A DNA stretch of 14,649 nucleotides from Sulfurospirillaceae bacterium (GTDB taxonomy: Bacteria > Campylobacterota > Campylobacteria > Campylobacterales > Sulfurospirillaceae). This document shows, piece after piece, positions 6,183 through 12,272 of this stretch. Under the pieces are notes generated by a model that worked only from the letters and a program-made list of their open reading frames with translations, ran no database searches and was not told the DNA's origin. The stretch spans positions 1 through 14,649 of the forward strand of contig JAQWCT010000032.1 in the NCBI GenBank assembly GCA_028705785.1. Direction: 5' to 3'. The translations under genes and the position numbers were made by a program. The stretch's first letter is position 1; the number at the start of each line of letters is the position of its first letter.

Positions 6183-7621
6183 GTATTAAAAGTGTTTTCA
6201 AATTTATCTCAGCCGTAGGGTTGGTTGTCTTTTTTCTTTTTCTCCTTCCGCCCATTATAGGATTTATGTATGGAGAGGATGTTTTTGTCTATGCGCTTGC
6301 AATGCTTGCTTTATTTGTTGCCAATTTATCTATCTTCCTTATCTTAAAAGATGATGAGATGATTTTAGGCATCAAAGAGAGTATCGTCTCTGTGAATCTT
6401 ATCTGGATTTTACTCGGCATTGGGGGTGCTATCCCTCTTGTGCTCTACAGTAAACTAGACCTTGCTAGTGCATTTTTTGAGGCCATTAGCGGTTTTACAA
6501 CCACGGGAGCAAGCGTTTATACCGATGTTGAAGTTCTTCCAAAATCCATTTTATTTCATCGCAGTTTGATGCATTGGATTGGGGGAATTGGTATCATCGT
6601 TTTAGGCGTAGGACTTTTACCTCTGATTAATCCAAGTGGCTCAATGAGCCTTTTTAAAGCAGAATCTACGGGTATTTCGATGGACAAAATCACACCAAAA
6701 ATCAAAGATACAGCCAATCGTATTTGGGCTGTATATATCCTTTTTACATTTCTTGATTTTGCACTGTTGATGCTATTTGGTATGGATTGGTTTGATGCGA
6801 TTAATCATGCATTCGCAACTATCTCCACAGGAGGGTTTTCCACTAAAAACAGCTCTATTGGATTTTTTAACAGTGATGGTATTATCTGGACAACGACTTT
6901 TTTTATGACAATTTCTGGTATCAACTTTCTAGCCCATATTCGCATGCTCAAAGGAGATAAAAACTGTTACAATACAGAAGAAACCAAATGGTATGTAGGA
7001 CTTATCATTTTTCTATCTCTTGCCTTAACACTGGTACATACTAATCAAAGCGAAGACTCTTTTTACTACTCTTTAACCCATGCTTTTTTTACCGTTTCAA
7101 CACTGGCTACAACCACAGGATTTGCCTCATTAGACTATGAAAAATGGGGACAATTTGCGATGATGATTATTATCCTTGCCATGATTATGAGTGCAAATAC
7201 TGGCTCTACCGCGGGTGGTGTTAAAATCATTCGCTATATCTTATTTTTCAAAAATATAGGACTTGAAATTAAAAGGTCTCTCCAGCCTGATGTTATTACT
7301 TCTATTTTTGTGGACGATAAACAGATCAGACATTCTATTATTAACTCTATTTTTGGGTTTTTTGCCCTTTTTATTTTAACGGCATTTATTGTTACCATGT
7401 ATCTTTATGCAAGGGGCTTTGATTTTTTAACTGCTTTTACGACGGCCATTGCAACACTTGGCAATATTGGTCCAGGACTTGGACTAACAGGACCTGCTCA
7501 AAATTATGCTTTTTTCACTTGGTATGACAAACTGATTCTCTCTGCTTCCATGATTATTGGTAGGTTGGAGTGTTATACTGTCTTCATCATGCTTAGTCGC
7601 ACTTTTTGGAAAAAGTTTTAA
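6179..7621 (+). CDS. trkH: TrkH-family potassium transporter, pore subunit
   Basis: A 480-residue inner-membrane protein, close to the usual TrkH length. Four pore-loop repeats are visible with filter regions TTTGAS (107-112), STGGFS (216-221), TTTGFAS (311-317) and LGNIGPGLG (427-435). Each has the selectivity-filter glycine typical of the superfamily of K+ transporters. HWIGGIGIIVLG (132-143) and SANTGSTAGGVKIIR (338-352) are further family blocks. The latter belongs to the region that forms the intramembrane gating loop in structures. The ATG at 6179 overlaps the trkA stop and has no Shine-Dalgarno of its own, consistent with coupling; an ATG at 6161 is an alternative with no better site. 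It imports K+ with TrkA and would serve turgor and pH control. It ends in a 4-base tail-to-tail overlap with the next gene. Confidence 0.92.
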   Translation: MSIKSVFKFISAVGLVVFFLFLLPPIIGFMYGEDVFVYALAMLALFVANLSIFLILKDDEMILGIKESIVSVNLIWILLGIGGAIPLVLYSKLDLASAFFEAISGFTTTGASVYTDVEVLPKSILFHRSLMHWIGGIGIIVLGVGLLPLINPSGSMSLFKAESTGISMDKITPKIKDTANRIWAVYILFTFLDFALLMLFGMDWFDAINHAFATISTGGFSTKNSSIGFFNSDGIIWTTTFFMTISGINFLAHIRMLKGDKNCYNTEETKWYVGLIIFLSLALTLVHTNQSEDSFYYSLTHAFFTVSTLATTTGFASLDYEKWGQFAMMIIILAMIMSANTGSTAGGVKIIRYILFFKNIGLEIKRSLQPDVITSIFVDDKQIRHSIINSIFGFFALFILTAFIVTMYLYARGFDFLTAFTTAIATLGNIGPGLGLTGPAQNYAFFTWYDKLILSASMIIGRLECYTVFIMLSRTFWKKF

Positions 7622-8877
7622 GGCTTTAACGCTAAAACCGCTCCTTTAAGTGCTAACAAGAGAGTATCTATCTCTTTTTTAGTATGGGTATAATGGATAG
7701 AAATACGAAGCCAACCTGGTTTTTCGCTAAAACTTTGTCCATCTTCAAGTGATAAAAGGTCATGTCCATAGGGCCCTGCACAACTACAACCTGCTCTGGT
7801 TTGAATATTAAACTCTTTGGAAAGATACTCAGATATCGCATAGGGATTGATTCCCTCAAAATTGAGTGAAAAGATAGGTAATTTTTCTTGTGAATACTTA
7901 CAATAAAGTTTTACGCCCTCTATCGCTCTTAAGCGCATACCAAAGTAAAACTTGAGTTCTTCTTCTTTCGCGTGAATGTGTTCAAGTCCTATGTCGTTGC
8001 GTAAATTATAGGCTAGTGAAGCTCTAATAAATTGCAATATCGCAGGTGTGCCAGCATCTTCAATCAATTCAACATCACTGAGAAAATCATGCGAAATCCT
8101 TGAAACATAAGCGACGGTTCCGCCTCCTGCAAAAGTAGGTTTGCGCTCGGTACACAATGATTTTTTAATCACCAAAAGACCGCAAGAGCCTACACCTCCT
8201 AAAAGTTTATGCGGTGATAAAAAAAGTGCATCATAATAATTGCAATCAATGTTGATATACGGTGAAGCTGCAGCTGCATCAAGACAAAGCGTTCCGTTAT
8301 AGCGTTTGATGAGCGTATAAAGGCTTTTATAATCACTCAAAATGCCCGTTACATTAGAAGCCACTGAAAAAGAAGCAATGATTTCCCGCTCTTTATAAAG
8401 CTCAAGTGCATTTTCCAACGCTTTGAGATCTATTATTTCATCACTATCAAGAGGAATTCTCACCACATCGCATAAACCCTCTCTAAAACTTAGTTCATTA
8501 GAGTGATGTTCATAAGGTCCAATGAAAACAACAGGCACTAAAGAGGGCTTACATGTAAAGCGTTTGAGTGTTCGTGGAGGAATATAAATACCCATCAACT
8601 CTTGAAATTTTTTAATCGCCCCTGTCGCGCCATTGCCACAAGGCATAAGATAAAACCGCTCATCAATCTCCAGCGCTTTTTTTAAATCAATTCTTGCTTG
8701 ATGATAATATTCACTTGTGGTAATAGCACTTGAAGCCACTTCAGAATGGGTGTTTGCGTAAGTTTTAAGTATCTCTAAAATCTTTTTTTCAATAGGCTTA
8801 TAAGCCTGTCCCGAAGCCGTATAATCAAAATATAAAATGTTTTTATTTTTAATGATATTTTTTCGAATTTCTTTCAC
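7618..8877 (-). CDS. Class V aminotransferase, group II cysteine desulfurase-like PLP enzyme
   Basis: A 419-residue fold-type I PLP enzyme. Landmarks are YFDYTASG (16-23), PCGNGATGAI (79-88, phosphate binding), EHHSN (123-127, the His stacks on PLP), LDAAAASP (199-206, Asp200 on the pyridine N), SPHKLLGG (221-228, Lys224 as Schiff-base lysine) and TRAGCSCAGP (360-369). In SufS-type desulfurases the last block is RTGxHCAxP with the persulfide Cys, so Cys366 aligns with it and Cys364 is an extra thiol. The Gln that normally follows two residues after Asp200 is Ala. A desulfurase or related C-S lyase is plausible, but the real substrate is unknown and no Fe-S scaffold gene is adjacent. The GTG start at 8877 is the first possible start after an in-frame stop; its ribosome binding site is weak. 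Confidence 0.82.
   Translation of the reverse strand: MKEIRKNIIKNKNILYFDYTASGQAYKPIEKKILEILKTYANTHSEVASSAITTSEYYHQARIDLKKALEIDERFYLMPCGNGATGAIKKFQELMGIYIPPRTLKRFTCKPSLVPVVFIGPYEHHSNELSFREGLCDVVRIPLDSDEIIDLKALENALELYKEREIIASFSVASNVTGILSDYKSLYTLIKRYNGTLCLDAAAASPYINIDCNYYDALFLSPHKLLGGVGSCGLLVIKKSLCTERKPTFAGGGTVAYVSRISHDFLSDVELIEDAGTPAILQFIRASLAYNLRNDIGLEHIHAKEEELKFYFGMRLRAIEGVKLYCKYSQEKLPIFSLNFEGINPYAISEYLSKEFNIQTRAGCSCAGPYGHDLLSLEDGQSFSEKPGWLRISIHYTHTKKEIDTLLLALKGAVLALKP
8548..8559. repeat. Palindrome copy CTTACATGTAAA, in the aminotransferase gene
   Basis: Read on the minus strand as Phe-Thr-Cys-Lys (residues 107-110), in a linker between the phosphate-binding region and EHHSN, where extra residues should be tolerated. 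Confidence 0.75.
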
Positions 8878-8904
8878 AGAAGCGCCTAGTCAGTTTTTTT
8901 CGGT

Positions 8905-8910
8905 ATTATA
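8905..8910 (-). promoter_or_regulatory. -10 element for the aminotransferase gene
   Basis: Reads TATAAT, the exact consensus, on the minus strand, 27 bases upstream of the GTG start. It overlaps the plus-strand -10 of flgS, so the two promoters probably compete for polymerase. Confidence 0.5.
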
Positions 8911-8912
8911 CT
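8907..8912 (+). promoter_or_regulatory. -10 element for the flgS operon
   Basis: TATACT preceded by a T-run (8894-8900) and 28 bases before the flgS ATG. It sits on the same ten bases as the divergent TATAAT element. Confidence 0.5.
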
Positions 8913-8940
8913 CTTAAAAAATACAACTAGGATTAAAAAA

Positions 8941-9969
8941 ATGATTGATGAAAGTTTATTAAACAGTCTTAATGCCAAAGAGAAAGAGATTTTCAAAAAA
9001 GGGCTTAAAGACCTTATCGATCAAACCTATGTTATCGAAGATGAATACAAAAAGCTCAACGAATCGTACACCTCTTTGCAAGATTTTATCCACCAGATTA
9101 TCGAAGTTCAACCTAATGCGCTTTGGGTTTTGGATGCCAATGGTGACATCTTTTTAGAAAACAGCGAAGCTAAAAAAATCGGAGGGATTTTAAAACAATT
9201 TCAACACGAAGAAACAACCAAAGAAGTAGAATTTGAAAGTAACTTTTATCTTCTTAAACGCGTCTACCAAGGAGATAAAGCTATCATTAGTGCGACGGAT
9301 ATCACCGAAGGAAAACGACAAGAACGCCTCGTTTCCATGGGGCAAGTCGCCGCCCATCTCTCTCATGAGATACGAAACCCTATCGGTTCGGTTGCCCTTT
9401 TAGCCTCCACTTTATTTAAAAAAGTAGATCCGAGTATCAAACCTTTGGTGATGGAAATAAAAAAGTCTATTTGGAGGGTCGAGCGCATCATCAAAGCGAC
9501 ACTGTTATTTACCAAGGGTCTTCAAACCAATATCACCTCTTTTACCCTCGATAAATTTATCCCTGAGTGTGAAAAATCGGTGCAACACTACTCTTATAGT
9601 AAAGAAATCGCCTTTTCATTTTCGCTCCCCCGTGTCGAAATCAAAGGAGATTTTGAACTGCTCAATCTTGTCATTCAAAACTTTATCTTTAATGCCATTG
9701 ATGCGATTGAAGAGGGTGAAAAAGAGAGTGGTATCGTTAGTATTGAGTATAAAGAAAATGAACAAGATATTGTCTTACATGTAAAGGATGATGGCAAACC
9801 CATAGAAAATAAAAACATTTTATTTGAGCCTTTTAAAACCACCAAAACAAAAGGCAATGGCTTGGGATTGGCGCTATCTTTACAAATCATTCAGGCACAT
9901 CATGGTAAAATAAATCTGCTATCGGATGAAAAAGGTTTTGAAATTCGAATAAGGAAAAGCAGTGATTAG
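8941..9969 (+). CDS. flgS: FlgS, cytosolic sensor histidine kinase of flagellar gene control
   Basis: A 342-residue soluble histidine kinase with no membrane segment. A helical N-terminus (1-50) leads into a PAS-like sensor domain (about 55-120, PNALWVLDANGDIFLEN), then the dimerisation/phosphoacceptor domain with HLSHEIRNPIGS (139-150, His142 as phospho-site), and an ATPase domain with N-box NFIFNAIDAI (247-256), DDG (283-285) and GNGLGLAL (305-312). Length, architecture and opening sequence match FlgS of Campylobacter and Helicobacter. There it phosphorylates the NtrC-type activator FlgR to switch on sigma54-dependent rod, hook and basal-body genes after the export apparatus is built. FlgR is not in the window. 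AGGA lies eight bases before the ATG. The stop overlaps the next start (GTGATTAG, 8 bases), so the gene leads a four-gene operon with proteins not known to be flagellar. Confidence 0.88.
   Translation: MIDESLLNSLNAKEKEIFKKGLKDLIDQTYVIEDEYKKLNESYTSLQDFIHQIIEVQPNALWVLDANGDIFLENSEAKKIGGILKQFQHEETTKEVEFESNFYLLKRVYQGDKAIISATDITEGKRQERLVSMGQVAAHLSHEIRNPIGSVALLASTLFKKVDPSIKPLVMEIKKSIWRVERIIKATLLFTKGLQTNITSFTLDKFIPECEKSVQHYSYSKEIAFSFSLPRVEIKGDFELLNLVIQNFIFNAIDAIEEGEKESGIVSIEYKENEQDIVLHVKDDGKPIENKNILFEPFKTTKTKGNGLGLALSLQIIQAHHGKINLLSDEKGFEIRIRKSSD
9774..9785. repeat. Palindrome copy CTTACATGTAAA, in flgS
   Basis: Read as Leu-His-Val-Lys (279-282), the strand running directly into the DDG nucleotide-binding motif of the kinase ATPase domain. 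Here the motif sits in conserved structure rather than a linker. Confidence 0.75.
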
Positions 9970-11464
9970 CGAAAGTCTTAAAATCTTTGCTTCTGACCTT
10001 AAAAATTCTTCCAAAGATTTATTGCCTATTGTCCTTGTGGTGGCATTTTTTCAACTCGTTTTCATCAAAGATGTTCCCCAAAATCTTCTTTCTATCTCCA
10101 TTGGTCTTTGTATTGTTGCAATTGGATTGGCTCTTTTTATTAGAGGACTGGAAATAGGTATTTTTCCTATTGGAGAGGCATTGGCGCATGATTTTGCAAA
10201 AAAAGGCTCACTTTTTTGGTTGCTTTGCTTCGCTTTTTTGATAGGCTTTTCAACCACTATTGCAGAACCTGCCCTCATGGCTATCGCTGATAAAGCTTCA
10301 ATGGTAAGTGATGGCAAAATTGACGCTTTTTACTTACGCATTACGGTTGCACTTTCGGTGGGTTGTGCTATTGCTATTGGGGCTTTACGCATCCTTTTGG
10401 GTCATCCTATTCATTATTATATTATCACAGGTTATATCATTGTTGTCAGTGTTACTTTTTTTGCCCCACCAGAAATTATTGGACTCTCGTACGATAGTGG
10501 CGGTGTTACAACCTCAACGGTTACCGTTCCACTCGTTGCGGCATTAGGAATAGGACTTTCTTCGAGCATCAAAGGGAGAAATCCGTTGATTGATGGATTT
10601 GGACTCATCGCTTTTGCCTCTTTAACCCCGATGATTTTTGTACAACTTTTTGGCGTTTGTGTCTACAACTTTGGAGATTCTTCAACCGTAGTAGTGGTCA
10701 CAGAAACTATCGCTCAAACAGCATCCACGGCAACAAGGAACTACACTTTTTATACCATCATGTCTGAGTTCTGGGGAGTTATGCAAGATGTTTTACCTAT
10801 CATTGCGGTGATTACTTTTTTTCAATATGTCATTATTAAAAAACCTATTGCACACTTACCTAAAATCATCACGGGCATCGTTCTTGTTATTATTGGATTA
10901 GATGCTTTTATTGTTGGTTTAGAAATTGGTCTCTTCCCTATCGGTGAGACGATTGCCTATCAGCTGACGACGATGGAAAATAATTGGCTGATTTATGGCT
11001 TTGGATTTGCGATCGGTTTTGCAACCACGATGGCAGAACCCGCACTCATTGCTATTGCGATGAAAGCTTCTGAAGTGAGCAGTGGCAATATCAATCAAAA
11101 AATGCTTCGCACCTCCGTAGCCTTTGGTGTGGCTATTGGCATAGCACTTGGATGTTATCGACTTGTTCATGGCGATGTGTTGCATTACTATATTATCGTA
11201 GGCTATATCTTTGTGATTATCATGACCTATTTTGCTCCCAAATATATCATTCCTATCGCTTATGATAGTGGTGGTGTGACGACTTCTACCGTCACGGTTC
11301 CCCTTGTAGCAGCGCTTGGGCTTGGATTGGCTCAAAATATAGAAGGAAGAGACCCACTCATTGATGGGTTTGGTCTTATCGCCTTTGCTTCGCTTTTCCC
11401 CATGATAACAGTTATGGGATATGGTGTTATCGCTCAAATAATGATTAAGAGGAGTAATAAATGA
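9962..11464 (+). CDS. DUF1538-family polytopic membrane protein, internally duplicated
   Basis: A 500-residue inner-membrane protein that I recognise as DUF1538; substrate and activity are unknown to me. It consists of two parallel halves of about six to seven hydrophobic segments each. Paired blocks recur at a constant 257-residue offset: GLEIG(I/L)FPIGE (62/319), IGF(S/A)TT(I/M)AEPAL (94/351), YDSGGVTTSTVTVPLVAALG (177/434, identical) and PLIDGFGLIAFAS (208/465). The central linker (about 235-275) is Ser/Thr-rich and not repeated. Such internal duplication with conserved polar patches inside membrane segments is typical of transporters, so a carrier or channel role is inferred. The GTG start at 9962 overlaps the flgS stop and has AAGGAAAA upstream. 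The stop overlaps the PII-like start (ATGA). Adjacent PII-like and CBS genes suggest nucleotide-controlled activity. Confidence 0.8.
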   Translation: MISESLKIFASDLKNSSKDLLPIVLVVAFFQLVFIKDVPQNLLSISIGLCIVAIGLALFIRGLEIGIFPIGEALAHDFAKKGSLFWLLCFAFLIGFSTTIAEPALMAIADKASMVSDGKIDAFYLRITVALSVGCAIAIGALRILLGHPIHYYIITGYIIVVSVTFFAPPEIIGLSYDSGGVTTSTVTVPLVAALGIGLSSSIKGRNPLIDGFGLIAFASLTPMIFVQLFGVCVYNFGDSSTVVVVTETIAQTASTATRNYTFYTIMSEFWGVMQDVLPIIAVITFFQYVIIKKPIAHLPKIITGIVLVIIGLDAFIVGLEIGLFPIGETIAYQLTTMENNWLIYGFGFAIGFATTMAEPALIAIAMKASEVSSGNINQKMLRTSVAFGVAIGIALGCYRLVHGDVLHYYIIVGYIFVIIMTYFAPKYIIPIAYDSGGVTTSTVTVPLVAALGLGLAQNIEGRDPLIDGFGLIAFASLFPMITVMGYGVIAQIMIKRSNK

Positions 11465-11814
11465 AATTTACAGTGCTAACGGCTATTGTTGCCAATGCAA
11501 AAGAAGAAGAAACCATCGAAATTGCCAAAAAAGCGGGTGCAGGAAGTGTCACTATCTTAAATGGCAAAACGATAGGACTGAAAGAGAAAAAGATTTTTTT
11601 TGGATTAACCCTTGAAGAGAATGTTTCTGTTTTGCTGTTTATTTTGCCACAGCGATTGTCGATGAATGTGTTTAAAGCCATTCGTAAAAAGCTAGATTTA
11701 TGCAATAAAGAAAATTCCAATGGCCTTCTCTTTACCTTTCCACTCACCCATATTTCGGGCATGGAAACAGAAGAGATAGATTTGTTTGAAAAAGAATTAT
11801 TAGATGTTTTATAA
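11461..11814 (+). CDS. PII-like signalling protein
   Basis: A 117-residue protein with the beta-alpha-beta/beta-alpha-beta pattern of the PII superfamily: strand KFTVLTAIV, helix 14-26, strand SVTILNG (29-35), a loop, strand VSVLLFILP (55-63), helix (68-79), strand LLFTFPLTHI (89-98). GLKEKKIFFGL in the T-loop position resembles PII-like proteins associated with membrane transporters rather than GlnB. There is no tyrosine anywhere in the protein, so the uridylylation of classical PII is impossible, and the B-loop lacks the usual glycine-rich signature. PII relatives typically form trimers, bind ATP/ADP or related nucleotides and dock onto a membrane partner; here that would be the DUF1538 protein. 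AAGAGGAG gives a strong ribosome binding site inside the upstream gene, and the start overlaps its stop by four bases. Confidence 0.75.
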   Translation: MKFTVLTAIVANAKEEETIEIAKKAGAGSVTILNGKTIGLKEKKIFFGLTLEENVSVLLFILPQRLSMNVFKAIRKKLDLCNKENSNGLLFTFPLTHISGMETEEIDLFEKELLDVL

Positions 11815-11826
11815 GGAGACACCACG

Positions 11827-12225
11827 ATGTTAGTTGCCGATGTTATGATTAAAGAAAATTTAGCCCTCATTTCACCCCTCGCCCCTGTGCGCGATGCTTT
11901 GATGCTCATGCGAAAAACCAAGGTCAAATCCCTGATTGTCAATAAAATTAGACCTAGTGATGCTTATGGGCTTTTGACTTATAAAAATATTCTCTATTCT
12001 ATTGTCGCTAGTGATGGAGATATAGACCTTTTGCGCGTTTACGATATCTGCTCAAAACCTGCCATTCAAGTTTCCAAAGGGCTCGACCTTAAATATGCTT
12101 CTCAGCTGATGGTTAAAAACAATGTCAAACGACTTTTGGTCATTGATAACAATGAACTTGAGGGAATTTTAACGATGACGGATATTTTGGGGATGTTTTT
12201 AGAAACGATTACAGACGAAGATTAA
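11827..12225 (+). CDS. Stand-alone CBS-pair protein
   Basis: A 132-residue protein made only of a CBS pair (Bateman module): repeat one about residues 1-60 (MLVADVM ... YGLLTYKNIL), repeat two about 68-127 (VYDICSKP ... EGILTMTDIL). Such modules bind adenosine nucleotides (AMP, ATP, S-adenosylmethionine, c-di-AMP in various families) and gate channels, transporters or enzymes. The ribose-contacting Asp of the T-x-x-D motif is present in repeat two (Asp119) but replaced by Asn54 in repeat one, so one site may be altered. AAGGAGA lies seven bases upstream of the ATG and overlaps the PII-like stop, giving tight spacing. It is the last gene of the operon, before a hairpin terminator. With no catalytic domain, it is presumably regulatory for the DUF1538 protein or the PII-like partner. 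Confidence 0.85.
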   Translation: MLVADVMIKENLALISPLAPVRDALMLMRKTKVKSLIVNKIRPSDAYGLLTYKNILYSIVASDGDIDLLRVYDICSKPAIQVSKGLDLKYASQLMVKNNVKRLLVIDNNELEGILTMTDILGMFLETITDED

Positions 12226-12237
12226 TGCCCTCTTGCT

Positions 12238-12261
12238 AAAGGTCTAAATCATTAGACCTTT
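12238..12261. terminator. Bidirectional hairpin between the CBS gene and dnaE
   Basis: AAAGGTCTAA (12238-12247) pairs perfectly with TTAGACCTTT (12252-12261) across a four-base loop, ATCA. It stands in the 47-base gap between two convergent genes, so it can serve both. The U-tracts are short (three U at each stem base), so termination may be weaker than in classical intrinsic terminators. Confidence 0.7.
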
Positions 12262-12270
12262 ACATGTAAG
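12259..12270. repeat. Palindrome copy TTTACATGTAAG, intergenic
   Basis: The only copy of the palindrome outside coding sequence. Its first three bases are the last three of the terminator stem, and it ends three bases before the dnaE stop codon. Confidence 0.75.
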
Positions 12271-12272
12271 GA

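Noticed and set aside
7615..7638. Possible terminator at the trkH/aminotransferase junction (GTTTTA ... TAAAAC)
   Set aside because: Only six A-T-rich pairs with a 12-base loop and no U-tract; too weak to call.
10919..11437. 172-codon minus-strand frame opposite the DUF1538 gene
   Set aside because: His/Lys/Ser-rich nonsense peptide, opposite the strongly conserved second repeat; no start signal.
11445..11942. 165-codon minus-strand frame across the PII-like/CBS junction
   Set aside because: Both plus-strand genes have strong ribosome binding sites and recognisable folds; the antisense peptide shows no domain.
59..12270. Reading TTTACATGTAAA as a transcription-factor operator
   Set aside because: Seven of eight copies are inside coding sequence, mostly far from starts, in genes with unrelated roles; the only intergenic copy is between convergent genes where no promoter is expected.
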